Source: Scenedesmus sp. ARA3
Taxonomy: Eukaryota > Chlorophyta > Chlorophyceae > Sphaeropleales > Scenedesmaceae
Length of the DNA: 64,000 bases
NCBI GenBank assembly: GCA_004335835.1
Contig: RWJK01001206.1
Span: 1-64,000, forward strand
Direction: 5' to 3'
Below the pieces are notes generated by a model. That model ran no database searches. It saw nothing but the letters and a program-made list of their open reading frames with translations, and was not told where the DNA came from. Position numbers and translations under genes: made by a program. Position 1 is the stretch's first letter; each line of letters opens with the position of its first letter. This document shows positions 45,796 to 56,600 of the stretch, piece by piece.

Positions 45796-45969
45796 TTAGG
45801 CAGCCCAAAACTCACCCAGCACAGCGGCTGCATCCTGCTGTCGCTCCTTGTCTCCCGCTGCTGCTGCTGCCGCCTTGTCAGCAGCCATCTCTGCCAGCAG
45901 CGCCTTCAGTTTGCCCTCCATCACGTGCAGATCAGCACACATGGCAGCCATGTCAAAGCCCTGCAGCAT

Positions 45970-46002
<33 letters not shown>

Positions 46003-49000
46003 TGACGGGTGCCAGCAATGAGCACTGCCCAGGTAATAAAGCTAACAGCAGAGCAGTGCACGCCGTGCCGCTGCAGCTGCTTAGCCATACATGCAAACGT
46101 GCGCCATGCAGCAGCAGCAGCAGCTGCAGAATCTCTGGCACACACCTGCCACGCCGGATGCTGGAACTTGAAGCTCCTGTTGGCCTCCCACACCAGGCTG
46201 TTGCACTTGAAGCCGCTGCCAAAAGCCAGCTGCAGCACACGCTGCCCTGCAGCCAAGCCTTGGAAGCTCTCGATGTACGCCAACACATACCTGCACGGGC
46301 AGAAGGAAACAGTTCAATTGTATGAAAATGTGAATCAAGAATGTGGTGTGGCTGCCATGCAGCCGCTGCCAAAGGCCAGCTGCAGCACCCGCTGCCCCGC
46401 CTGCAGGCCCTGGAAGGTCTCAATGTACGCCAGCACGTACCTGCGCGGGCAAAAATGATAGGTAAATTCAATTGTATTCGAACAAAAAATAGATGCAGCT
46501 GCCAAAGGCCAGCTGCAGCACGCGCTGGCCTGCCTGGAGGCCCTGGAAGCTCTCGATGTACGCCAGCACGTACCTGCAAATGCAAAGGCATGCCTTTGCA
46601 GCTACAACATTTATTCTGACGTTCCACTATGGATTTCTGCGCAGAAATCCAGAGTGGAACGTCAGAATAAATGTTGTAGCTGCAATTGCCAGCTGCAGCA
46701 CGCGCTGCCCAGCAGCCAAGCCATGGAAGCTCTCAATGCACGCCAGCACGTACCTGAGCGGGAAATATTCTCAAAATGCAGCTGTGAAAGTGAATGCGAC
46801 GGTGTTATTTGCCAAAGGCCAGCTGCAGCACACGCTGCCCAGCAGCCAAACCCTGGAACGTCACCAGAAAGGCCAGCAGATTCCTGCTCGGGTAAAGTGA
46901 TATGCAATACAATTGTCACTGGTTTGTGCCGTTATCTGGTTGTTATCTGCCCTGCTCAAAGGTTGCTGGGCCCCCCCTGAGGCCTGCTCTGCCAATTCGT
47001 TTGGCTGATTGTAATGCTGTTATAATATTCTTAAACAATACGCACCAGATGCTCCTGCAGCTGGTGTTGCCGTAGCGGGGTGAGGTTGGCCCTGCTTGGC
47101 TCCACATGAGGCCTGCTCTGCTTTGTTCAATTTTACGTAACATTGTTATTACAGCTGACAGTAACACGCACCAGATGCTGCTGCAGCTGGCGTTGCCGTA
47201 GCGGTACAGGCTGGCACTGCTGGGCTCCACCTGAGGCTTGTCATATTCATAATATGACATATGAAGCCTCAGGTGGACACAAAACTGTAACACAGTTATA
47301 GCAACATAACATCACACGTACCAGATGCTGCTGCAGCTGGTGTTGCCGTAGCGGTAGAGGCTGGCCCTGCTTGGCTCAACGTAGCTGGCAGGCAGGGCCA
47401 GCTCCTTCTGGATGCCGTCTATCACAGCCTTGCCTCCTGCAAGCACATAACAGGGCAGATGTGACGCCGCCGTGTACGTGTGGTCGACACTGAGATTGCA
47501 GCTGCATGTAAGCGTGCCCAAAGATCGGCGTGTGGCGGACAGTGCGGCATACTGCACTGAACTGCGGTGCTGCGCGTGAGCCTGGGTCATACATTGCCAC
47601 AACACGCACTTTCACAGCCTTGGCATGCGTGCGTGTACATATGTACACACCTGTGTGTATGCTGATGTGCTCAGCACACTTCTGCAGGCCTGGTCGGTAC
47701 AACTGCAAGCCGTACGCGTGCCCTGAAGTCTGCAGGGAATGCACACACCCAAACCCTACAAGATGAACCCTGCACTTGTGCGTGCACGCACCTGTGTGTA
47801 TGCAGATGTGCTTGGCGCACTTCTGCAGGTCCGGCTGGTACGGCTTCACGCCGTGGCGGCGCAGTCACACCCTAAACCCCTAAACCAAACCAAAAACCAT
47901 TCACCTGTGTGTATGCAGATGTGCTCAGCGCACTTCTGCAGGTCTGGCCGGTAGGGCTTCACACCGTGGCGGCGCAGCACCTTCCGGCTGACGTAGTTTG
48001 CGGCGAATGTCGCCTTCTCCCGCAGCGGCATGACCTTGGGCAGCAGCTCGGTGAAGTTGAGCCGCATTGCCTTAGCTGTTGCAGGCACGAGAATATCGTG
48101 GAATATGACAATGTGTTGTGAGGACGCGGGCCAAGAGGAGTCGCATGCTTGTAGTGCATGAATGTGTTTACTGTGCATCTTGGGCAGTACTCCAAACTAT
48201 ATGCTTCGTAAGTGCTGCATCCCACATGCAATCTATGGAGTGGCCTTGAGCAGCTTGGTGTTTTTAAAGCCCTGGCCATCACACTCGGTCAATCTAGCAC
48301 ATCGCACTGCATATATAGCTTGACTACATCCGCCTGCCCACCTTCCATTATATGCAGATTGTACATCAAGGGTTGAGGATCTATACAGCACAGCTAGCTG
48401 TAACACAGTGGGCACGTGTCAGGATCACAGGATCACAATACATCATTTGGAATCAGCAGCTCAAGCGCAATCGTGGGCATGCCCTTGGACAGCTTGATGC
48501 CTTTCATTCCCTGCTCGTCCAGTGCCATGTTGAACTGTTCTGCAACTCCTTCAGAATATATCGAGGGAGCTACGGAAGAATGCAACATGGCACCAAGCTG
48601 CAACCTTTGTCAGGTCTCTAGATCTAGGTCTCTAGGTCTGCTGCCCTGCCCACGATCCAGCTGCTGAGCAACTCCATGACATAAGTCTTCTCATGTTTGG
48701 GGGACTACAGTTGATGCAACATTGCAGCGCACCTGCAAGCTTTGGAAGGTCCTTGGACAGTTTGATGCCCTTCAAGCACTGGCCATCCTTCAGCTTCTGA
48801 GCAGCACCTATCAGACAGCAGCACCTATCATATGTATTCCACATAATCTTCGGACACTACAGACGCGTGCAACAATGCTCCCTACCTGCGATCTTAAACA
48901 AATCCTTTAACAGCTTGATGCCCTTTATGCCCTGGCCATCACAATCAGCCCATCTAGCGCAATAAACTGCAACAGAGCACATACAAACCACTGCTCACCT

Positions 49001-49442
49001 GCAATTTTGGGCAGGTCCTTGGCCAGCTTGATGCCCTTTATGCCCTGGCCGTCCTCCAGCTCCTGTGCTGCGCCATACCATCTAATTTCACATGATGAAA
49101 ACAGCTTCAAATGAGTGCAACACGCCACCGCTTACCTGCAATCTTAGGAAGATCCTTTGACAGCTTGACACCTCTGATGCCCTGGCCGTCCTCCAGCGCC
49201 TGTGCTGCACCATAATACATGTATCTTGCGAAGCATGTTAATGCGGCTGATAGACTGCAAGATCAAGCTTACTGTCACCTGCAATTTTGGGCAGGTCCTT
49301 GGACAGCTTGATGCCCTTCATGCCCTGGCCATCCTCCAGCTCCTGTGCAGCACCATATGCAGCATCTTCTGCCATAAGGTTGGTGCGCACCAGGCAGTGC
49401 AGCTTGTACTTGGCACGCCTGCGGCAGCAGCAGCAGCAGCAC

Positions 49443-49494
<52 letters not shown>

Positions 49495-52400
49495 GCGATA
49501 TCCTCTGGCATGAGGTTGGTGTGCACCAGGCTGTGCAGCTTTTACATGGCACGCCTGCGCCATTGAGGTGCAAGTGGGTGCAACGCGTGGGTGGAATGCT
49601 AAACAATAGTTGGTTGAAATGCACCCTACCAACCAACAATAACCACACCGGACAGCTTCCAGGGATCTTCAGTTACAGCAACTGTCTGTAACAGCGAGCG
49701 GCTGGCATCCGATTGTTGATCGGCTCATGACAGTGCCACACACCTGGCCTCGCTGCGCTTGTTGGTCAGCAGAATGGCAGCTGCCCCGGACCTGCAAGGC
49801 GGCAGCAGCAGCAGCAGCATGAACTGTTTCAAGTCACAGCAGCAGCTTCAAAGCTCAAGCCTGCATGTGCTACAGGCGGGGAAGCACACGCGCACACATG
49901 CAGAGAGCACGGCATGGTGCATTGGCCCTGCTCACAGACAGCGCGCTTAGATTGACCCAAACACTACAAACATGCGGGCCCTGCCAAGCAAGCCTACCTG
50001 AAGAGCACGTTGGCCACCTGCATGCTGCGCTGTGTCCCTTTGTAGATGGACTGAGTGACAACCTCAGTGGACACCACCAGCGCATAGCTCCCCGGGCGCA
50101 GCAGCAGCGCCTGCTGAGCCAGCTCAATTGAAATGGGGCTGGCTGCGGGAGCAAAAAGGACATGCAAAGGATGCATGGTGGGGCAGGTGGCATGCGAATC
50201 TGACAGCCTGTTGTGTTATGTGAGTTGCCAGGGCAAGCTACTTTCAGTTTGCTTGCTGCAGGGCAATGATGGCCACAAAGCATTCACAGCAAATGGTGAG
50301 TGACACATATGAGGCACCCCGTTGGACACCACCAGCGCATATATGCTATATAGCTGCCGGGGCACAGCAATAATGCCTGCTGCGCTAGCTCAATTGAAAT
50401 GGGGCTGGCTGCGAGGACGGGAGGGACACAAAAAAGCGTGTGGCTTTCATTGTGGCTTCCAAGCACATCAGCAGTACAACACAATACCAACAGAAGCCGT
50501 TTGTGCCTCACCTGCGCAACCCATGCCTCCCAGGTTGTAGTGCAGCGTCTTAGTGCTCAGGTTCAGATGGTTCATCAGCTGCGCTGCCAGGCTGGGAGTG
50601 GGGCAGAACACACTGCTGTTGACAACCACCACGCCAATGGCACTGGCCGGCACGCCAGTGCGCTGCAGCAGATCCCTGCGGATGTTTCAGGGGCCAGTGC
50701 AGGAAGCAACATAGTGCAAGGCAATAAGCGGCGGTGATGCGCAGGCAAAAACGCTGCTGTTGACCATCGCCAATCTGATGGCAATGGTGGGCACGCCAGT
50801 GCGCATCAGCAGATCCCGACGGCAGCAAAATACCAACACACGCAGAAGCAGTGCAGCACAAACATTGGTGGGGCAGAAAACGCTGCTGTTGACCACAACA
50901 ACACCAATGGCACTGGTGGGGACCCCAGTGCGCTGCAGCAGATCCCTGCAGCAAAGACGGTGCAAGCAGCAGCACATCCGGATGATGATGCATAAGAACA
51001 CGCTGCTGTTGACCACTGCAACATCAATAGCGCTAGTGGGCACGCCGGTACGCTGCAGCAGATCCCTGCAAGAGCAAAATGCAAAACAGCAGCAGCAGTG
51101 CAGCCAGCAGCAGCAGCAAGGCGCAGCGGTGATAACACATGCGCAGAGCGAACAAAGCGTGCTCATCAGCAGTGCATTCCCGACGTCACCGAAGCCTGCG
51201 GCGCCTGCAGTGGCACTGCAGGCTCTTGAAGAGCAGCACACATTGTGCGACTTCGCAGCACCGAGAGACACACGAGTTTCCAGCGGGTCCTGCAAGCGAC
51301 CCACGTCGCCTGCGCTGCTGCACTCACTGTGCTGCATGGATGGCCACGCTTTTCAATCTCACAAAAACATGCTGCCTTTATTGCTCGTCATGTAAAGTCT
51401 ACTCACTGTGCTGCCCTGATAGCCACGCTGTCAAATTCCAGGCGTGCCTTGCCAGTGCTGGTGTCCTGGGGGAAGTTGTGCAACCCTGTACAGCAGTCAG
51501 GAGAGGGCAGGGAGGTGCAGGCGCGTTGCAGCATCAACAGTGGTTGCTTGATGAACTGGCACACTGCTAACAAGGCATGTTGCTGTGGTGCAGACGCGTT
51601 TGATTGTTTGGAATACTGTTGTACTATTCAAGACGACCAGCTTCTGTTTGGACCGCCCACAGCTGTTGTGTCTGCTACAGTACACAAGGGTATTGTCAAC
51701 ACATGAGGTGTGCAGTACTGCTGGCCAGCATCGCCAGACAGCGCAGCTGAGCTTGACTGGCTTCAGGCAGCAGCATCTTTGCCATCATGATGGTGATCAC
51801 TCAACCTATTCGACATTGATGTGGCAGACATCACACTCACAGTCTGGCGCGTAGGTGGGGGGCCCCATGCCTGCTGCATACGGCACCTGCTGCTGGAACT
51901 GCAGCACTCTTGCAACTGATAACACGCTATAACAAGAAAACCCAGAAGGAATCCACTCACAGTCTGGCGCGTAGGTGGCGGGCCCCATGCCTGATGCGTA
52001 CAGCACCTTTTGCTGGAACTGCAGCACTCTTGCAACTGATAACACGCTACAACAAGACAACCCAGAAGGAATCACACTCACAGTCTGGCGCGTAGGTGGC
52101 GGGCCCCATGCCTGATGCGTACAGCACCTTTTGCTGGAACTGCAGCGACTCCTTTGAGAAGAAGTTGCTCTGCAGCGTGCTCTCATGCAGCCGCTCCCTG
52201 CTGTTGGCCCAGCTGTAGCATGGTGGCAAGGAGAATTCAGGCGGAAAGCAGTGGACAGCCACAGACAGCGAGCAGTGTTAGTATTTGCGGGTGGTGCTTG
52301 CTCACATCCAGTGCCGTATCCAACTGTAACAGCATCTTGCGCACCAAGCAAGCCCTGCTGTTTGCCTTGCGCTTGGCTACACCACAGACAACACACGGGC

Positions 52401-52982
52401 ATTTGTATAGTAACTTGATCTCCTACCTGCTGGCCTAGCCGTTCAGCGAAGTGTGCAAGAACAGCGCGTGAAATCCGTTAGTGGCTACCACACCACTGCC
52501 AGTTCCGCTGGCCCTGCAAACCACATGTCTGCACTGCTGGCGTCCCGACCACATGTCAAGTTCAATAACTTTGGCTTTCCAAGTGCACATCAGGTGCTTG
52601 TGCAGCTCACCTGTCAGCTGGCCGCTGTGCTACAAAGTCCACCAGGTAGAGCGTTTTGGGCCTGACGCTGTAGATGGCAGCAGCAGCAACTGCCAGGCAG
52701 CAGAGCGCCAGCAGGGGCCACCACGGCGAACACTGCAGCAGCAAACAAGCGGAAAACAGCACAGGAGCGCGCTTCTGTTGTTACATTGTAATAGGCTATG
52801 TTGTTACTGTCTGTGATAGCTGCTTTTGGCCAAGGAAGCATTAGGTTGCAGAGCTGCAGGGTGCCAAACTGCTTGGTGGCTGTTGCACTCTGCTGTGCCA
52901 GAAATGGGTGTCTGGCAGTCCAGCCGAAGCTTACCAGGTCGAGAGCACTAAGATAGTCTCCGAGTACGTCTAACGCGTCCAT
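45796..52982 (-). CDS. 3-ketoacyl-CoA synthase (FAE1/KCS type)
   Basis: Exons on the minus strand: 52982-52935 (ATG), 52732-52611, 52200-52082, 51485-51407, one short unresolved exon near 51.2-51.3 kb, 50675-50512, 50142-49998, 49791-49744, 49418-49279, 48075-47905, 47436-47322, 46290-46146 and 45960-45796. They give about 487 residues plus the missing piece (plant KCS about 490-530). Seen in order: a membrane helix, [59 protein letters not shown] (catalytic Cys), [39 protein letters not shown] (catalytic His), [12 protein letters not shown] (catalytic Asn) and [16 protein letters not shown]. The enzyme condenses malonyl-CoA with acyl-CoA in the ER, the first step of very-long-chain fatty acid elongation. 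The missing exon, likely around TMCAALQ, may use a non-standard donor. Confidence 0.9.
46146..46890 (-). repeat. Five copies of a KCS exon start with acceptor
   Basis: The first half of exon 46290-46146 ([12 protein letters not shown] to VLQLAFG) recurs near 46370-46445, 46497-46580, 46685-46757 and 46810-46890, each with the CAGGTACGTGCTGG-type acceptor junction. Confidence 0.9.
46598..46683. repeat. 43-bp inverted repeat without spacer
   Basis: The left arm 46598-46640 and right arm 46641-46683 are reverse complements with a single mismatch and no loop. The arms begin GCAGCTACAACATTTATTC and meet at TTTCTGC/GCAGAAA. It lies between two of the exon copies in a KCS intron. Confidence 0.95.
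47040..47390 (-). repeat. Three copies of a KCS exon end with donor
   Basis: The end of exon 47436-47322 ([19 protein letters not shown] plus GTACGTG) recurs near 47165-47230 and 47040-47105. Confidence 0.9.
47226..47276. repeat. Second imperfect palindrome
   Basis: CCACCTGAGGCTT on the left pairs with AAGCCTCAGGTGG on the right around an AT-rich centre (GTCATATT / AATATGAC with a five-base bulge). It directly adjoins one of the exon-end copies of the KCS gene. Confidence 0.85.
47645..47990 (-). repeat. Three copies of a KCS exon end with donor
   Basis: The end of exon 48075-47905 ([17 protein letters not shown] plus GTG) recurs near 47792-47865 and 47648-47720. The copies keep CACCTGTGTGTATGC(a/t)GATG on the plus strand. 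Confidence 0.9.
48455..49345 (-). repeat. About six copies of a KCS exon end with donor
   Basis: The end of exon 49418-49279 ([19 protein letters not shown], then IAG plus GTGA) recurs near 49135-49205, 48998-49070, 48887-48945, 48730-48810 and 48455-48530. Divergence rises with distance from the real exon. Confidence 0.9.
49423..49494 (-). repeat. CTG tract (minus strand) before an acceptor
   Basis: CAG on the plus strand, hence CTG in the KCS pre-mRNA, ending a few bases before the acceptor of exon 49418-49279. It shows the same strand rule as in plus-strand genes. Confidence 0.92.
49998..50415 (-). repeat. Copy of acceptor and start of a KCS exon
   Basis: The start of exon 50142-49998 ([19 protein letters not shown]) is repeated at about 50325-50412, upstream in transcription, with its acceptor. 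Confidence 0.88.
50600..51075 (-). repeat. Four copies of a KCS exon start with acceptor
   Basis: The start of exon 50675-50512 ([20 protein letters not shown], then SVF) recurs near 50740-50820, 50870-50948 and 50990-51068. All keep the acceptor CAGGGATCTGCTG or a variant. Confidence 0.92.
51830..52145 (-). repeat. Three copies of a KCS exon end with donor
   Basis: The end of exon 52200-52082 ([19 protein letters not shown] plus donor) recurs with a period of about 120 bp at 51958-52025 and 51837-51905. The intron spacer is copied with it and is nearly identical between the two youngest units. Confidence 0.93.
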
Positions 52983-53636
52983 ACTGAGCGCTGCTGCCTT
53001 GAACAAGCTAGTTGGTGCTTGCAGGATGTCGTGCTCTGCAGCAGATCGATTTTTGCTAAACGGAACTGTGTACCCGTCGTTCACTTACACAAGCTTGCAC
53101 CTCTTTACAGATATCGCATCCAAGGGCCGGTACCTGCCTATACGTGTCACATGCATCATGGTATGCGAAGCTTCTTATCCTGCCTGGCCCCGGACCAAAC
53201 GTCCGGCGCGTTTGACCTTGGGCCCGGCGCCCCACGCGTAGGGCCTGCAGTAGAAGCGCCGGATAAACCAGAACTATGTTCAACTTTTCAAGGTGGTCGA
53301 AGCCGCCGCCAGGAGAATGCCTTGGAGTGCCCGGGAGCTAGGCGTCATGATCATCACGATCGTCCAAGGATCATCATGTAATCGCAGCATGCATGCCAGG
53401 TGATACGCTTAGCATTACTTACTGTTCAGCAGGCAGCACAGCCAAACAAATACACTTTGCACATGATTTGAGAGAGGAAACAGGATACTCACATGTGGGT
53501 CCTGGCACGATCTTAGATGGTGTCGTGTGGTGTCTCAGATTGCATGAGTTTGTACGACAATAATAAACACATCCTGAGCATGCTACACCCGAATTACCGA
53601 GATTTTCAATCACTCCCCAAACAGTCCCTAGTGCTC
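52983..53636. other. Spacer between MON2-like and KCS genes
   Basis: No gene seen. It holds the KCS promoter region (minus strand), the 3' flank of the MON2-like gene and a copy of the dispersed ACATGTGGG element at about 53469-53522. Confidence 0.5.
53469..53522 (+). repeat. Dispersed repeat copy
   Basis: Partner of 42833-42880: GAGAGAGGAAACAGGATACT, then CACATGTGGGTCCTGGCACG, then ATCTTAGATGG. It lies in the spacer between the MON2-like and KCS genes. Confidence 0.65.
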
Positions 53637-56600
53637 TCACGCAAACAGCTGCCTGCCAACTGCCAGCAGCGCCCGCCTCAGCAGCGCACCCACAGCCCGA
53701 TCCCTGCAGCCCACACAGCGAGCTAGCGACTCATACAGCAGCAGCAAGTGCCCCTGCTGCCTGCGAAGCATCTCTGCAGACCCAGAAGCATCTATGCCAG
53801 AGACCCCAGCTGCAGCAGCACCCCCAGCTGCTGCTGCTGCTCCTTGCAACACAGGGCTGCCATCACCATGCTGCTGCTGCTGCTGCTTGTAGTGCTCGTG
53901 CTGCTGGTACTGCTGATGCGCCATCAGCTGCTGCTGGTACTGGTGGGCATGCTGCGCTGCATGCAGGCACGCCGCAACTTGTGGCTGCTGCTCAACAATA
54001 TCTTCAAGCACTGCTATGTCCAGCTGCAGATCTACAAGCACTTGCAGCACACATGTGACCTCCTCAACTAGGCACGTGTGCTGCATCTGCAATAGCTGCT
54101 GCTGCTGCTGCTCCTGCAAGTCCTCTTCATGCTGCTGCTGCTGCTGCTGAACCAGCAGCTGCTCACCGCTGCCATCAACTGCTGCGGCGCTGCTGCCGCC
54201 AACCTTGCTGCTACTGGTCCCACCAGCATGCTCCGGCTGCTGCTGCTGACGCACCATTTCCTCCTCTAACACAACAGCCTCCTCTGCTGCTGCATACGCG
54301 CCCAGCACTGCAGCACACCTTCCCAGCAGCAGCGGCAGCGCAATCTGCGCCACCTCAAGCATCACGGCATTCATGCTGCCGGCAGAGCCCTCCGTGCCTC
54401 TGCCAGCCAGCAGCGCAAGCTTTCGCAGGCAGAGCTGGCTCACGCGGCGCTGCGCAGGCAGGCACAGCACACCAGAGTTTGGTGGAATCTGCACTGCTGC
54501 TGCTGCTGCCACTCCTGCCGAACTTGATGGCGCTGGAGATGCGCCTCTGCTGCGGGCAAGCTGCCTATTACTGGAGGGCCCCTTGCTGCTGCTGCCTTCT
54601 GCAGCAGCAGCAGCAGCAGCAGCAGCGGGCTCTGGAGACTGGCTGCCTGGTGTCTGATCAGCTGCAGCTGCTGGTGCCGCTGTTGCTGCAGGGCTTACGC
54701 CAGGCTTGCTGCTGCTGCTGCTGCTAGTGGTGGTGGGGCAGCAGGCGTGGCCTGCTGATGATGCTGCGCCTGCTGCCACCACGCGCACCAGGCGCAGCCG
54801 CAATTCATATGCTGCACTGCTGCAGGAGGCCAGCACCACATCAGTAAGGCTGTCCAGCACAGCTGCCTGCAGCAGCAGCAGCAGCAACAGCAAGCCACAC
54901 AGGTCGGTGGGGTAGGCAAACGCAAGCAGGTCCACCAGCGCTGCAGGAGCTCAGATGCACAGGCTAGCTTGCATGTATTTGTCGGCGCATGCTCGCCTGC
55001 ATTGCAGTGTGCGGCATGAGGTTATGCGTGCGGTATGCTAGTGAGCATGGAAGCACGCACGTCAGTGTGGGCACATGTTATGTACCCAAGCCTGCACTAC
55101 ATACAAACGACTGACGGTTACAACCAGCTGCGCATGCAAACCTTGTCACACCAGCCAGTTGAAGCCAGTATGATCACACAAGTCTAAGCCACACTCACAT
55201 GTAGGTTGCTTTCAGCCGCTGCTGCGTCACTGCCTGTGCCGCTTGGCCTCCTGCTGCTGCCGCTGCTGCCGTTGCCCGCAGCTTGCTGCTGCTGCTTGGC
55301 TGCCGCTGCTGCTGCCACGTCTGCGGCTTGTGCCCTCAGGCTGTCAGGCAGGCCCCAGCCCAGCAGGAACATCTCAAAGGTGCCCGCCAACACCTACAGC
55401 ATCACAATGCAACGCAACAACAAAGCGTCAGAAATGTGCAGCATCAAAATGCATCAGCTTGTGCCCTTAGGCTGTCCGGCAGGCCCCAGCACAGCAGGAA
55501 CGTCTCAAAGGTGCCTGCCAACACCTGCGGCATGAGAAAGCATCACAACAACAAAGTGTCTCAAGTTAGTTGAGATATGCAGCATATTAATGCATCAGCT
55601 TGCGCCCTCGGGCAGGCCCCAGCCCATCAGGAACACGTTAAAGTTGCCCGCCAGCACATGCATTAGAGTATTGCAAACAGGCATGAGCATAGTGCTGCAC
55701 ACATTGTGCACAGAACCTGGGAGAGCTGGGGCATCTCAGAAGTATTTAGGAGGGAATGCATACCTATTCGGCGGCAAAGGTGACTTGCAGATACACTCTC
55801 AACGGGAGATAACCATGCAGAAGTGAACAAGCATGTGTTGCCTCACCTGCCACGCGTTCTCTGGTGGCTGGTGGTGGTTGACGAACACAATGTTGACCGC
55901 AGGCAGCCCCGCGTTGACCACAGACACCAGCCCAGCTGCCACCGTACCATGAGCCTCGCCTGCCAGGCCGTCATGATATGCGCCTTTTTGAAACACAATA
56001 GTCGAAAGTCAAGCGCACACCATTATTATTCAACACAAACAGCGCTGTGGCTCACCTGCCAGGCGTTCTCTGGTGGCTGGTGGTGGTTCACGTACATGAT
56101 GTTGACCGCAGGCAGGCCCGCGTTGACCACAGACACCAGCCCCGCTTCTGCTTGCTGCCACAGGGGTTCCCCAGAGGCCACGTGCCTTTACAATCTATGA
56201 TCAAGGGCTCAGCTTGCAACAGCTACAGGTGTATTCAATCATAAATTGCTAGTACTAAAGCAGCGTTGCACAACCAAGCGTTGCCTCACCTGCCATGCGT
56301 TCTCTGGCGGCTGGTGGTGGTTGACGAACATGATGTTGACCGCAGGCAGGCCTGCGTTGACCACAGACACCAGCCCCGCCGCTGCTTGCTGCCACAGGGG
56401 TTCCTCAGGGGCCACGTGCCGCAGCGCTGCACACTCGCCGAGCCCGTTCACGACAGCAGCGAAAAGCGACGCACGCACCTGGAAACATCACAGCAGCAGC
56501 AGCAGCAGCAGCAGCAGGGGTGCTGCTTAGTTGTGAGGTGCCGCAGCGCTGCACACTCGCCGAGGCCATTTACGACAGCAGCAAAGAGCGATGCACGCAC

